64,000 nt of DNA from Alphaproteobacteria bacterium (GTDB lineage: Bacteria > Pseudomonadota > Alphaproteobacteria > Micavibrionales > Micavibrionaceae), in the NCBI GenBank assembly GCA_024275825.1, contig JAJRYK010000030.1:23889-87888 (forward strand), written 5' to 3'. The position numbers were made by a program, and so were the translations under genes. Shown here piece after piece: positions 19,062 to 28,370 of this stretch. A model generated the notes under the pieces. The model did no database searches. It saw nothing but the letters and a program-made list of their open reading frames with translations, and was not told the origin of the DNA. Within the stretch, counting starts at the first letter, position 1. Each line of letters opens with the position of its first letter.

Positions 19062-20714
19062 TTATTCTGTTTTAGTGTCGGGTGTATCAGCCGCTTGCGC
19101 GTCTTCTGCTCCGTCTTCCGGTGTTGTTTCGGTTGTCTCTTCAGTCGCAGCTTCTGGTGCTTCACCAGCCTCTGTTTCACCGTCAGCTTCTGCTTCTGCC
19201 GCAGCCGCAGCGGCAGCGGCATCTTCTTCCGCAAACCAGTGCGCGCGCGCATCCATGATCACCTTATTGGCTTCGGTGAAGGTCATCTGTCCTTCGCCAA
19301 GCATGTCAATCAGCTCGTCACCGGCAAGGTCGGCCAGATCATCAAGCGTTTTAACGCCTTTCTCACCCACCGATAAAGTATGAGCAGGAGAGAGGCTTTC
19401 GAAGCTTGTGAGGTCTTCAGCCAAGCCAAGCTCTGCTTGCTTCTCAGCAAGCTCAGTGGCCTTGGCGTTCAAAAAGGCAATTGCCCGGTTTTGAAGCTCT
19501 TGTGAAAGCTCATCTTCAAAGCCTTCAATTTGACTGAGTTCTTCAATTGGTGTTTCTGCGATTTCTTCAATGCGTGTAAAGCCCTCAACGACCAGCAAAT
19601 GTGCCATCACATCATCAATATCCAGTGCGCCGATAAACAGCTCGGAGCGAATTTTGAACTCTTCCGCGCGGCGCTCTGATTCTTCGGCTTCGGTCATGAT
19701 GTCGATGTCCCAGCCGGTCAGGATAGAGGCGAGGCGTACGTTTTGACCACGGCGACCAATTGCCAGGCTCAGCTGATCATCAGGCACAACCACATCCATG
19801 CGCTTGGCGTCTTCGTCCAGAACAACCTTTTCAACAGCCGCAGGCTGAAGGGCGCTAACAACAAAGGCCGCGATGTCTTCTGACCATGGAACAATATCAA
19901 TTTTCTCACCGCCAAGCTCGTTCACAACGGCCTGAACACGGCTTCCGCGCATACCAACGCACGCACCAACTGGGTCGATAGAGCTGTCTTTGGATATAAC
20001 GGCGATCTTCGCGCGGCTACCGGCATCGCGGGCCACAGCCTTGATCTCGATAATGCCATCATAGATTTCAGGCACTTCCTGTGTGAACAGTTTTGCCATG
20101 AATTCGGGGTGTGAGCGCGAGAGGAAAATCTGCGGTCCGCGTAGTTCCTCACGTACTTCGTAGATAATGGCGCGAACGCGGTCGCCGTTCTTCAAATGCT
20201 CGCGCGGCAAACTCTCGTCGCGGCGGAGCAGGCCTTCGGCGCGGCCTTGAATATCGATCGTGGAGTTGCCGTATTCAACACGCTTAACAGCGCCATTGAT
20301 GACTTCGCCAACGCGGTCTTTAAATTCTTCGTACTGACGCGCGCGCTCGGCTTCACGGACTTTTTGTGTGAGCACTTGTTTCGCAGTTTGCGCGGCGATG
20401 CGGCCGAAATCGAGCGGCGGTAGATCATCAATCAAAAATTCACCAACGGCGGCGTCTGGCTTGATGCGCTTGGCTTGATCAATGGTCAGCTGCGCCACTT
20501 CATTTTCAATCTCTGCTTCATTGTCCAGAACTTCGCGGTAGCGCTTCAGTTCAATAATACCATTGCCACGGTTGATTTCTGCGCGGATATCCTGGTCATG
20601 ACCGTATTTAGAGCGCCCAGCCTTCTGGATCGCTTCTTCCATCGCGCTGATGACGATCTCTGGATCGATATTTTTCTCGCGCGCTACGTTTTCAGCAACT
20701 TGTAGTAATTCCAT
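19062..20714 (-). CDS. nusA: Transcription termination/antitermination protein NusA
   Basis: RNA polymerase-binding factor for pausing, termination and antitermination. 550 residues: the N-terminal RNAP-binding domain, an S1 domain near 140-200, two KH domains near 200-350 (ACVGMRGSRVQAVVNELGGE, LAIGRRGQNVRLAS), two helix-hairpin-helix acidic repeats near 365-500, and a very acidic Ala/Glu/Thr tail of about 50 residues. The tail matches the low-complexity ends seen in many alphaproteobacterial NusA proteins. rimP lies 68 bp upstream and infB 60 bp downstream. Confidence 0.97.
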   Translation of the reverse strand: MELLQVAENVAREKNIDPEIVISAMEEAIQKAGRSKYGHDQDIRAEINRGNGIIELKRYREVLDNEAEIENEVAQLTIDQAKRIKPDAAVGEFLIDDLPPLDFGRIAAQTAKQVLTQKVREAERARQYEEFKDRVGEVINGAVKRVEYGNSTIDIQGRAEGLLRRDESLPREHLKNGDRVRAIIYEVREELRGPQIFLSRSHPEFMAKLFTQEVPEIYDGIIEIKAVARDAGSRAKIAVISKDSSIDPVGACVGMRGSRVQAVVNELGGEKIDIVPWSEDIAAFVVSALQPAAVEKVVLDEDAKRMDVVVPDDQLSLAIGRRGQNVRLASILTGWDIDIMTEAEESERRAEEFKIRSELFIGALDIDDVMAHLLVVEGFTRIEEIAETPIEELSQIEGFEDELSQELQNRAIAFLNAKATELAEKQAELGLAEDLTSFESLSPAHTLSVGEKGVKTLDDLADLAGDELIDMLGEGQMTFTEANKVIMDARAHWFAEEDAAAAAAAAEAEADGETEAGEAPEAATEETTETTPEDGAEDAQAADTPDTKTE

Positions 20715-20782
20715 TTTGTGTTTCTCCTCTTAGAAATGGATAGTATGTTCTTAATTATGCTCTTCGTCTTATGCTCTTTGTC

Positions 20783-21280
20783 TTATTTTGTGGCTGTCGC
20801 CTTAATCAGTTCATCGGTCAATACCAGTTTGGCCTTTGCCAGTGAATCAAAGGCAATCACAATATCGCCCTGATTTGTATTCAAAAGAATATCGTTGTCC
20901 TTAATGCCATTCAGGCGGCCGCGGAAACGTTTTTGACCATTTTCGTCTGGCATGTCCATTTCAACTTTGGCTTCGTGCCCGCTATAGGTCTCAAAATCTT
21001 TCAAACGCGTCAGTGGACGATCAATGCCCGGCGAGCTGACCTCTAGCCTGTACGCGCCGTTAATCGGGTCTTCGACGTCCAGTGTGGCGGACAGTGCGCG
21101 GCTGAGTTTCGCACAATCATCAACGCCTAAGCGGCCTGTGGCCGGGTCTTCCGCCATGATCTGCAGGTTTTGCATTTCGGCTTCGGTTCCAATTTTCACG
21201 TAAACCATCTCCAGCCCAAGATCTTGCGCGACCGGGACAGCGATGTCAAAAATTTTGCGCTCAAGCGGGTTTAGTCTCAT
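20783..21280 (-). CDS. rimP: Ribosome maturation factor RimP
   Basis: Needed for 30S assembly; first gene of the rimP-nusA-infB operon. 165 residues with the two-domain RimP fold: an N-terminal alpha/beta domain (LGLEMVYVKI..., YRLEVSSPGIDRPLT) and a C-terminal SH3-like domain. A terminator lies between it and trmB upstream, so it should have its own promoter in the 100-bp gap. Confidence 0.95.
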   Translation of the reverse strand: MRLNPLERKIFDIAVPVAQDLGLEMVYVKIGTEAEMQNLQIMAEDPATGRLGVDDCAKLSRALSATLDVEDPINGAYRLEVSSPGIDRPLTRLKDFETYSGHEAKVEMDMPDENGQKRFRGRLNGIKDNDILLNTNQGDIVIAFDSLAKAKLVLTDELIKATATK

Positions 21281-21314
21281 CGTCTATTTTCAATCCTTTG
21301 TCCTGAATTTCGCA

Positions 21315-21346
21315 TTAAAAAAGGCGGGCCTTTTTATGAGCCCACC
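21315..21346 (-). terminator. Rho-independent terminator of trmB
   Basis: On the minus strand GGTGGGC pairs with GCCCGCC (one G-T pair) around a 10-base loop and is followed by TTTTTTAA. It separates trmB from the rimP operon. Confidence 0.75.
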
Positions 21347-21381
21347 CGTTTATCACTTCAGGTTTTGTAAGGTTTATATGC

Positions 21382-22104
21382 CTATTTTTTGCGATTTGCA
21401 AGAATTTTCTCAAAAATCAAATAGCACATGCGATCAGCGCCTTTGGCACCTTTTGTCTCATATGTCGTGGTGATCCAGTTTTTTGGTGGGGTTTTCCAAT
21501 CATTGGCGCTGCCCGCTGTCCATGTGAAGGCCGGGTGATTGATCGTATGGGTAAGCATCCATTCGGCTAGATAGGGTACATCAGTGCTGAGAACCATCTG
21601 CGCGCCGGGTTTAAGGACGCGCGCGAAGTGACCCAGATTATTTGGGTTAACGATGCGGCGCTTGTGATGGCGCGTTTTATGCCAGGGATCGGGGTTGAGA
21701 ATGTATAGACGCTCCAGACTTTCATCAGATAAAGAGCGAACGACCTGCATCGCATCATCCATATAGACACGGACGCGGCCCTCATCAGTCTTATCTAAAG
21801 ATTTGAGGAAAGAGGCCATACCATTCACGAAAGGCTCTACGCCGATGAAGGCTGTGTCAGGGTTTTGATTCATGATGCCTTTGAGGTGTATGCCATCGCC
21901 AAAACCAATTTCCATCCAGATATTGTTTGGGGTATCTGCAAAGAGAGAGGAGGGTACTAACGCAGCCGCATTCTCAAGAGTGCTTTCGGGAATGTCTAGG
22001 GCGGGCAGCAAGGTTTTTAGCGCATCTTTTTGCGCTTTTCTCAGCGGGCGACCGGTCCGCCGTCCGTAGAACTGTTTTTGTTTAATATTTTTTTCTTTTG
22101 TCAT
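21382..22104 (-). CDS. trmB: tRNA (guanine-N7)-methyltransferase
   Basis: Methylates G46 in the variable loop of tRNAs with S-adenosylmethionine. 240 residues with the SAM-binding motif EIGFGDGIHL, the catalytic-region stretch LNPDPWHKTRHHKRR and the C-terminal YETKG element of TrmB. It is downstream of metK, which makes its cofactor; a block of palindromes separates the two genes. Confidence 0.95.
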   Translation of the reverse strand: MTKEKNIKQKQFYGRRTGRPLRKAQKDALKTLLPALDIPESTLENAAALVPSSLFADTPNNIWMEIGFGDGIHLKGIMNQNPDTAFIGVEPFVNGMASFLKSLDKTDEGRVRVYMDDAMQVVRSLSDESLERLYILNPDPWHKTRHHKRRIVNPNNLGHFARVLKPGAQMVLSTDVPYLAEWMLTHTINHPAFTWTAGSANDWKTPPKNWITTTYETKGAKGADRMCYLIFEKILANRKK

Positions 22105-22111
22105 TTCCGAG

Positions 22112-22233
22112 GTCCTGCTTTTTGCAGGACATTAACGTCGGGAATCCACAAGGTCAACGTGCTTTGCACGTTGTCTTTTTCTGGATCCCCGCAGTTTAAG
22201 CAGCGCGTGTGCGCTGCCGCGGGGATGACGGTA
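22112..22233. repeat. Composite palindromic repeat block
   Basis: Four structures in a row in the metK-trmB spacer. They are a GTCCTGC-TTTTT-GCAGGAC hairpin (22112-22130), a GGAATCCACAAGG tag, a CAACGTGC-TTT-GCACGTTG hairpin (22153-22172), and a larger palindrome (about 22183-22233) with outer shell GGATCCCCGC...GCGGGGATGACG and inner stem GCAGCGC/GCGCTGC. The larger palindrome is the same family as the copies at 52690 and 63470, in reverse orientation. Confidence 0.75.
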
Positions 22234-22241
22234 AGAGGCAA

Positions 22242-23483
22242 TCAGCCAAGCAGCTTGCGTAGATCATCGACGATATCGGTTTTCTCCCACGAAAATCCGC
22301 CATCTTCTGTCGGTGTGCGCCCAAAATGGCCGTATGCTGCGGTGCGCGCGTAGATTGGGCAACTAAGCTGCAGATGCTCTCGAATGCCGCGCGGGCTTAA
22401 ATCTACCAGCTTTTGCAGCGCTTCGACAATCACATGCTCTGGCGCTGTGCCGGTGCCGTGGGTATTGAGGTAGACAGAGAGCGGTTTTGACACGCCGATC
22501 GCGTAGGAAAGCTGTACAGTGCAGCCGCTTGCATATCCCGCCGCGACAACATTTTTGGCCAAATAGCGCGCAACATAGGCCGCAGAGCGGTCAACCTTTG
22601 TCGGATCTTTCCCGGAAAATGCGCCGCCGCCATGGGGCGCAGAACCGCCATAGGTATCAACGATAATTTTACGTCCCGTCAGGCCAGCATCACCAACCGG
22701 GCCACCAATCACAAAGCGGCCAGTGGGGTTGACGTAGAATTCGTCTTCCGGCGGCATCCAGCCTTCTGGCAGAATGCTTTGCACGATTGGGCGCACCATC
22801 TCTTTGATGTCTTCCTGGCTCAAACCCTCGGCATGCTGCGTTGATACAACGACAGAGGTTGCGCGGACAGGCTTGTCATCACGATATTCCAGTGTGACTT
22901 GAGATTTTGAATCAGGCTCGATTTTGCCTTTAAGATCGCCAGTCTTGCGCGCCTTTGCAAGCGCTTGGAGGATTTTGTGTGAATAGTGAATGGCCGCAGG
23001 CATCAGGCATTCCGTCTCGCGCGTGGCGTAACCGAACATAATGCCCTGATCGCCAGCGCCTTCGTTTGTGTCAACGCCTGTGCCCTCATCAACGCCCTGT
23101 GCGATATCGACGGATTGCTTATGTAGCTTCACATCAATGTTTACAGTTTCGTGGTGAAAGCCTTCTTGTTCGTAGCCGATGTCTTTGATGGCTTCGCGCA
23201 CGGCCTGATCGATTATTTCCGGGGTCACGCTGTCTGGTCCGCGGGTTTCGCCGGCAATAACGACAGTGTCTGTGGTCACAAGTGTTTCTGCAGCAACGCG
23301 AGAAAGTGGATCAGCATCTAAATACAGATCTAGGATAGTATCGGAAATACGATCGCATATTTTATCGGGGTGGCCTTCAGAGACAGATTCGCTCGTGAAT
23401 AAATAATTTTTAAGGCTGCTGGCTTTGTCGCCGTCATTATGAACCATATCTTTGACTGGCGCCGCTGTTTCTGCGAGAGACAT
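22242..23483 (-). CDS. metK: S-adenosylmethionine synthase
   Basis: Makes S-adenosylmethionine from methionine and ATP. 413 residues, slightly longer than the 384-residue E. coli enzyme because of an N-terminal extension of about 25 residues before [21 protein letters not shown]. The ATP-binding GAGDQG motif and the P-loop-like [19 protein letters not shown] stretch are intact. The upstream neighbour is a small XRE regulator; no riboswitch could be recognised in the 104-bp leader. Confidence 0.96.
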   Translation of the reverse strand: MSLAETAAPVKDMVHNDGDKASSLKNYLFTSESVSEGHPDKICDRISDTILDLYLDADPLSRVAAETLVTTDTVVIAGETRGPDSVTPEIIDQAVREAIKDIGYEQEGFHHETVNIDVKLHKQSVDIAQGVDEGTGVDTNEGAGDQGIMFGYATRETECLMPAAIHYSHKILQALAKARKTGDLKGKIEPDSKSQVTLEYRDDKPVRATSVVVSTQHAEGLSQEDIKEMVRPIVQSILPEGWMPPEDEFYVNPTGRFVIGGPVGDAGLTGRKIIVDTYGGSAPHGGGAFSGKDPTKVDRSAAYVARYLAKNVVAAGYASGCTVQLSYAIGVSKPLSVYLNTHGTGTAPEHVIVEALQKLVDLSPRGIREHLQLSCPIYARTAAYGHFGRTPTEDGGFSWEKTDIVDDLRKLLG

Positions 23484-23587
23484 ACTTAACTTTCCACTTT
23501 CTGATTAATCGACAATTCATGTTTCAGAAATCGAGAGTAATCAGACTATAGAACAGTTTCAAGGGGAATATGGGCCGGTGTCACGTT

Positions 23588-24022
23588 TTATTTTGTCCGC
23601 TCAGCCATTGATTTAATGAACTTCATGATGTCTTTGCGCATCTCTGGGTCTTTGATGGCGTAGTAGGTGCGCACAAGGTCGAGCGTTTCCTTGCTTTGCA
23701 TCACATCATCGTTTTTGAAGCCTTCTTGCTTGTTGTCTGATAGTCCATATTGAGCTTGAGATGTACCGTTCGTACTTTTTAAGCCTTCGTAGAAATAGGT
23801 GACAGGCACTTCTAATATTCTGCTTAGCTCGTAGAGGCGCCCAGCACTTACGCGGTTCATGCCGCGTTCGTATTTTTGAATCTGCTGAAAGGTCAGCCCA
23901 ATAGCCTCGGCTAGCTTTTCCTGACTAAGCCCCAATAGAGAACGCTTAATTTTAAGGCGTTTGCCGACATGGACGTCAACAAAATCCGGGGTGCCTTTAG
24001 TTTTTCTTTTTTGTGCAGCCAT
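23588..24022 (-). CDS. XRE-family transcriptional regulator
   Basis: 144 residues with one Cro/CI-type helix-turn-helix near 23-77 (LSQEKLAEAIGLTFQQIQKYERGMNRVS). A short C-terminal helical region follows, ending in a basic segment. Such proteins are common just upstream of metK in alphaproteobacteria. Its own upstream region (24050-24121) holds two perfect inverted repeats that look like operators, so autoregulation is likely. Effector and targets are unknown. Confidence 0.88.
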   Translation of the reverse strand: MAAQKRKTKGTPDFVDVHVGKRLKIKRSLLGLSQEKLAEAIGLTFQQIQKYERGMNRVSAGRLYELSRILEVPVTYFYEGLKSTNGTSQAQYGLSDNKQEGFKNDDVMQSKETLDLVRTYYAIKDPEMRKDIMKFIKSMAERTK

Positions 24023-24049
24023 AACGTTCCTTTTACTGGCTCATACATT

Positions 24050-24071
24050 TTATCTTGCCCCCACAAGATAA
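24050..24071. promoter_or_regulatory. Inverted repeat, possible operator 1
   Basis: TTATCTTG and CAAGATAA form a perfect 8-bp inverted repeat with a 6-base spacer, 28-49 bases before the XRE regulator start. Shape and position fit a repressor site overlapping the promoter or leader. Confidence 0.5.
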
Positions 24072-24084
24072 TACCCATGATTCT

Positions 24085-24121
24085 TTAGTGGATATCCTTA
24101 GTTGGTAGCATTATCCACTAA
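24085..24121. promoter_or_regulatory. Inverted repeat, possible operator 2
   Basis: TTAGTGGATA and TATCCACTAA form a perfect 10-bp inverted repeat with a 17-base spacer, in the lnt-XRE spacer. The spacing places the half-sites on one DNA face roughly 27 bp (2.5 turns) apart centre to centre. It is a candidate binding site for the adjacent regulator. Confidence 0.5.
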
Positions 24122-24174
24122 GAATACACAAGCATGCAACTAACCTGAAGTATACTCTATCCCGAAGAGTGCAA

Positions 24175-25734
24175 TTATTGGTATTTTTTAGCGGGTTTTA
24201 AAAGCATTGCAAGAAGAAAAAACCCTATCATGAGCAAAGTAAAGCTCGCATTTTCAAAAAGGGTTGGTTTTTTGAAAACCCTGTGAGGTTTGGGCAGGGG
24301 GGATGTTCTTGCGCTTTCTTCAAATAAGGAGGTGTGCTGCACGATACGGCCCAGAGGATCAATAACAGCAGAGATGCCGGTATTGGCTGCGCGTATAAGC
24401 GGTGTGCCAGTTTCAATAGCGCGAAATTTTGCCTGCGTCAGGTGTTGGTGCGGTCCGGCGCTAAATCCGTACCAGGCGTCGTTGGTCACGTTTACAATGA
24501 AGTCAGGCGCATTTCCTGTGTGCGATAAGCGCGGGAAGATCACTTCATAGCAAATGAGAGGAAGATAGCGAAGGCCTTGAGCGGCGCGTACGGGCTCTGG
24601 TTCCGCCCCCCCCTGAAAGCCCGAAAAGTTAGTGACGGGCGCGAGGGGAATAAATTTTTGGAAGGGAATATATTCACCAAAGGGCACAAGGTGATGTTTG
24701 TTGTAGGTGTTTTGAATATCGCCATTTTTATTAATATTGAGCAGAGAATTAAAATATTGTCCATTTTCTTTACGCAGCGCTCCGGTCAATAAGTGCGTTT
24801 CGCCCCCGTATGATTGCAGCGCTTGTGACAAAATGCTCATCGATGTTTTGTCTTGCAGATAGTGATAGCTCAGCGCTGTTTCCGGCCAGATGATATAGGT
24901 GGTTTTGTCGTCTTGTGTGTTTTCAGGGTAAGCGTTTTCAGGATAAGACAGGCGAATGAGCGAGAAGAAATGCTCGCTCATCTTGCTGGGGTTCCATTTA
25001 TCGGCCTGGTTTATGTTGGGCTGTACGAGACGGATTTGCACGTCCTCATGGTAGGTTGTCGGCGTGCTGTTTAGGCGCCAAGCCCCAAACCCATATGATA
25101 AAGCGAGGGTGAGGACACTGATCGAAAGGATGATCACTCTTTCTTTTTTTGACGGCGCTTTTAAAAGCACGAACCCGGCGCTTGCGGCCCAGAAAATTGT
25201 TAGCGCTGTAAGATGGTAAATATTCCCAAGTGCTGCGACTTGCGCAATTTCTAATGTGTCCCCCCATGTATAACCAAATAAATTCCAGGGAAATCCGGTA
25301 AATATATGCCCGCGCAGCCATTCGCTTGTGCTGAGCAGGGCAACAAAGCCAAAGAACCCGCCGAGCGATTTAAGATCAAATAATCTTTTGCTGGCCCAGC
25401 ATGCGGCGGCCGTGAAGGGCGCGAGGATCAGGGGCAGGCCGCAAATCGCCAGTGGCAGCGCCCACTTGTAAGGATTGCCCTCCACCAATAACGCATTCCC
25501 AACCCAGCTAAGGCTCAGCAAGAAATAGCCAAAGGCAAATATGAATCCATAGAGAAAGGCTACCTTGCTCGAAGCGGCTGAAGAGATAGCCATATATAAA
25601 AGGCTAAGGCCCACAAATAAAACAGGCCAAAATAATGTGGGCGCCATGGCGAATGAGCTTAAGGCTCCCGCTGCGAAACATAGTGCGGAAAGCTTTATTA
25701 GTGTTGAAGGAATGAATGTTTTTGAGAGTTTCAT
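24175..25734 (-). CDS. lnt: Apolipoprotein N-acyltransferase
   Basis: Inner-membrane enzyme adding the third acyl chain to lipoproteins. 519 residues: six to seven N-terminal membrane helices (up to about 215), a periplasmic nitrilase domain (230-490) and a final membrane helix. The catalytic triad is Glu285 (WPETALSY), Lys346 (NKHHLVPFGE) and Cys395 (ICYEVIFP). It lies between tlyC and the XRE regulator, a common alphaproteobacterial order. Confidence 0.95.
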   Translation of the reverse strand: MKLSKTFIPSTLIKLSALCFAAGALSSFAMAPTLFWPVLFVGLSLLYMAISSAASSKVAFLYGFIFAFGYFLLSLSWVGNALLVEGNPYKWALPLAICGLPLILAPFTAAACWASKRLFDLKSLGGFFGFVALLSTSEWLRGHIFTGFPWNLFGYTWGDTLEIAQVAALGNIYHLTALTIFWAASAGFVLLKAPSKKERVIILSISVLTLALSYGFGAWRLNSTPTTYHEDVQIRLVQPNINQADKWNPSKMSEHFFSLIRLSYPENAYPENTQDDKTTYIIWPETALSYHYLQDKTSMSILSQALQSYGGETHLLTGALRKENGQYFNSLLNINKNGDIQNTYNKHHLVPFGEYIPFQKFIPLAPVTNFSGFQGGAEPEPVRAAQGLRYLPLICYEVIFPRLSHTGNAPDFIVNVTNDAWYGFSAGPHQHLTQAKFRAIETGTPLIRAANTGISAVIDPLGRIVQHTSLFEESARTSPLPKPHRVFKKPTLFENASFTLLMIGFFLLAMLLKPAKKYQ

Positions 25735-25753
25735 TATAGTTTTTTCTGTATGT

Positions 25754-25856
25754 CTTCCTCCCCCTTAGGGAGAGGGTTAAGGTGGGGGGTGACGGTGTTT
25801 GATTAGTTTACTGTCCGTAAACCCTCCCTGACCCCTCCCTCAGGGAGGGGGGGTGC
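25754..25856. repeat. G/C-rich double-hairpin repeat, copy 2
   Basis: Same layout as the copy at 10157: CCTCCCCCTTAGGGAGAGG, TTAAGGTGGGGGGTGACGG, TGTTTGATTAG, a C-rich stretch, then CCTCCCTCAGGGAGG. It lies between the tlyC stop codon and the lnt start, inside the probable operon. Confidence 0.8.
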
Positions 25857-25865
25857 TTTTAATGT

Positions 25866-26834
25866 TTACTCGGCGCTTTGTGGCATTTGTGAAATTTTGA
25901 GGCGATTAACGCGGCGCGGATCAGCATCTAAAACTTCAAATCGCAAGCCAGCTTTGTGCATCAAAATCTCACCGCGCGCCGGCACGCGTCCGGCAATATC
26001 ACAAACAATGCCGCCCAGTGTGTCGCTATCTTGGCGTTCTTCATCGCTGAAAAATCGACCGAAGCGCTCTTCAAAATCGTCAATATCGACCCGGCCATCG
26101 GCCAATATAGAGCCATCTTCGTTCACGACAATCTCGTGATCTTCGTCCGTATCATGCTCATCATCAATTTCACCGATGATCGACTCGATAACATCACCGA
26201 TTGTCACTAGCCCATCAATGCCGCCATATTCATCTACCACCATCACCATGTGACGACGGCTCTGGCGCATTTTGATCACCAGATCGAGAATGGATAGAGA
26301 GGGGGAAACAATCGGGATATCGGTCAGCATTTCGCCAATGACGATATCTTCATTTTTCGCCAGCGCTGCCATGATATCCTTGATATGGATTGTACCAACA
26401 ACGTCATCCAAATTGTCTTTGAAGACAGGAATGCGGCTAAATTGCTTTTCGGCGAGCAGGGCAAAAAGCTCTTCTCGTTTTGTGCCGAGCTCAAGCGCAA
26501 TAATATCTGCGCGCGGGACCATCACATCGAGCACTGTGATGTGTTGCAGGCTTAGAATGTTAGACAGAATTGCGCGCTCTTCAGCTGAGATCGTTGGTAC
26601 GTCTTCATAGCTTTGCGGCTCTTCAATATATTCCTCAATGGCTTCGCGCAGGGTCGTGTCCGGTTTGGGCGCAAACATGTTTTTAACCCAGCCGACAAGG
26701 CCGCCCTTAGCACCATTGGGCGGTTGTCCATTTGTGTTTTGTTGAGAGTGCGTGGGGGCGGAACCAAGAATTGAGGGCTCCGCGCTCATACTCGAAGGCT
26801 CTTCCGGGGCGGAGGGCACGGGGTCTTTCGTCAT
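25866..26834 (-). CDS. tlyC: CBS-pair protein, HlyC/CorC (TlyC) family
   Basis: 322 residues without the membrane DUF21 domain. A low-complexity Pro/Ser N-terminus is followed by two CBS domains (about 105-225, with VMVPRADIIALE and HMVMVVDEYGGIDGLVTIGDVIE) and the C-terminal CorC_HlyC transporter-associated domain (235-315). Members are linked to magnesium/cobalt efflux or ribosome-linked stress; the role here is not known. Part of the lnt-tlyC-ybeY-phoH-miaB order conserved in proteobacteria. Confidence 0.9.
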   Translation of the reverse strand: MTKDPVPSAPEEPSSMSAEPSILGSAPTHSQQNTNGQPPNGAKGGLVGWVKNMFAPKPDTTLREAIEEYIEEPQSYEDVPTISAEERAILSNILSLQHITVLDVMVPRADIIALELGTKREELFALLAEKQFSRIPVFKDNLDDVVGTIHIKDIMAALAKNEDIVIGEMLTDIPIVSPSLSILDLVIKMRQSRRHMVMVVDEYGGIDGLVTIGDVIESIIGEIDDEHDTDEDHEIVVNEDGSILADGRVDIDDFEERFGRFFSDEERQDSDTLGGIVCDIAGRVPARGEILMHKAGLRFEVLDADPRRVNRLKISQMPQSAE

Positions 26835-26890
26835 TTTATATCATCATCACTTATAGTTAATTTTATATCTAAAATGTATCACACAAAAGC

Positions 26891-27325
26891 CTATGTTTCA
26901 TAAGGGTTTTTTATACCCAAATTCGATAAAACTGCAATTTCTAACGCTTCCATCGTTTCGGCTTCGCCGTCCTCTTCATGATCATGCCCAATTAAATGCA
27001 AAATGCCGTGAACAATTAAATGCGTGACATGGTCTTTTAATGATTTGTTTTGCGCCTCGGCTTCGGCCGCCACAGTTTCATAGGCGAGAATAACATCACC
27101 GAGCAATCCGGGGTCATCCTGCGGGAAGGACAGCACATTCGTGGGTTTATCTTTATCACGGTATTGTTTGTTCAGCGCTTGAATAAAGGCATCATCCGCC
27201 AGTACAATGCTCAGCTCGCCCGCCGCGTCAGAGGCCGTCAACGTAGCTTGCGCTGCGGTTTTAATCAGCGCGTCTATGCTGGGCCAGAGATCGGATTGAT
27301 GGGCGATGTCAATATCGGGTGTCAT
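26891..27325 (-). CDS. ybeY: Endoribonuclease YbeY, 16S rRNA 3'-end maturation
   Basis: Zinc-dependent RNase for rRNA processing and ribosome quality control, about 144 residues. The metal motif HGILHLIGHDH (H3xH5xH type) is present. GGAG precedes the ATG at 27325, giving a 17-bp overlap with the end of phoH. A start at 27469 would add 48 residues with no family similarity inside phoH. Confidence 0.94.
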   Translation of the reverse strand: MTPDIDIAHQSDLWPSIDALIKTAAQATLTASDAAGELSIVLADDAFIQALNKQYRDKDKPTNVLSFPQDDPGLLGDVILAYETVAAEAEAQNKSLKDHVTHLIVHGILHLIGHDHEEDGEAETMEALEIAVLSNLGIKNPYET

Positions 27326-28289
27326 TGTCTCCGCTATTCTTATCATAGGCATGCACAATTTTACTGACCAGCGGGTGGCGAATAACATCTTCTTTGGCGA
27401 AGCGGTTAAAATAGATCCCTTCCACGCCCTCCAGAATTTCAGTGGCATCGCGCAGGCCGGATTTCTCATGCTTGGGCAGGTCGGTCTGGCTGATGTCGCC
27501 TGTGATCACCATGCGAGAGGCCTCGCCCATGCGGGTCAGGAACATCTTCATTTGCGTGCTGGTTGTGTTTTGCGCTTCATCAAGAATGACGAACGCGTTG
27601 CTTAAGGTCCGGCCGCGCATGAAGGCGAGCGGCGCGACTTCGATCTCGCCGCTGTCCATTTTCTTCATCATCTCGTCCCACGGCATCATGTCATGCAGCG
27701 CGTCATAGATGGGGCGCAGATAGGGATCAATCTTGTCTTTCAGATCACCGGGCAGAAAACCGAGCCGCTCGCCCGCTTCCAACGCCGGGCGTGTGAAGAT
27801 CAAGCGCTCGACTTTACCAGAGAGATACATGGACACCCCGGCGGCAACTGCCAGATACGTCTTTCCGGTCCCCGCAGGGCCAAGGCCAAAGACCATTTCA
27901 TTATCCATGATCGCCTGTAAATACTTAGCCTGATTGGGCGAGCGGGGGTGAATGCTCTTCTTTTTGGTTTCAATGGTGATATCTTGCTTTTTCATCTTCT
28001 TTTTCGCGTTGGTCGAGCGGTTCTTTTTATCCTGAATAAAGCGCAGCGCCGCGTCAATCTCTGCGATATCGACATGCTCGTTATTTTTCAGCCTGTCCCA
28101 CAGAAACTTTAACACAGTTTCCGCCTTTTGAATGCCCGCCGGAGAGCCGTTCAAGGTCAATTCATTACCCCGATCCGCGATCGTGATGTCTAGTTTGTCT
28201 TCAATATGATGGAGATGGGCATTATGCGCACCAAAAAGCAGAGGGATTAGGCTATTGTCGTCAAACGATAAAATTTGTTTTTGTGCCAA
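27309..28289 (-). CDS. phoH: PhoH-family ATPase
   Basis: 326-residue RNA-linked ATPase of the PhoH/YbeZ type. A KH-like N-terminal part (residues 15-70) precedes the P-loop domain with Walker A GPAGTGKT (137-144) and Walker B FVILDEAQNT. YbeZ works with YbeY in ribosome maturation; the 17-bp overlap with ybeY supports that pairing here. Confidence 0.94.
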   Translation of the reverse strand: MAQKQILSFDDNSLIPLLFGAHNAHLHHIEDKLDITIADRGNELTLNGSPAGIQKAETVLKFLWDRLKNNEHVDIAEIDAALRFIQDKKNRSTNAKKKMKKQDITIETKKKSIHPRSPNQAKYLQAIMDNEMVFGLGPAGTGKTYLAVAAGVSMYLSGKVERLIFTRPALEAGERLGFLPGDLKDKIDPYLRPIYDALHDMMPWDEMMKKMDSGEIEVAPLAFMRGRTLSNAFVILDEAQNTTSTQMKMFLTRMGEASRMVITGDISQTDLPKHEKSGLRDATEILEGVEGIYFNRFAKEDVIRHPLVSKIVHAYDKNSGDNDTRY

Positions 28290-28370
28290 ATTTTTGGTGC
28301 CCTTTTGTAGTTAATTCTATAGTTTTACTATACGCTAAAATACTGAAGAAAAGGATAAAATTATGATGGT

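Noticed and set aside
23484..23587. SAM riboswitch in the metK leader
   Set aside because: I looked for SAM-I, SAM-II and SAM/SAH-type features; the 104 bases show no matching conserved core.
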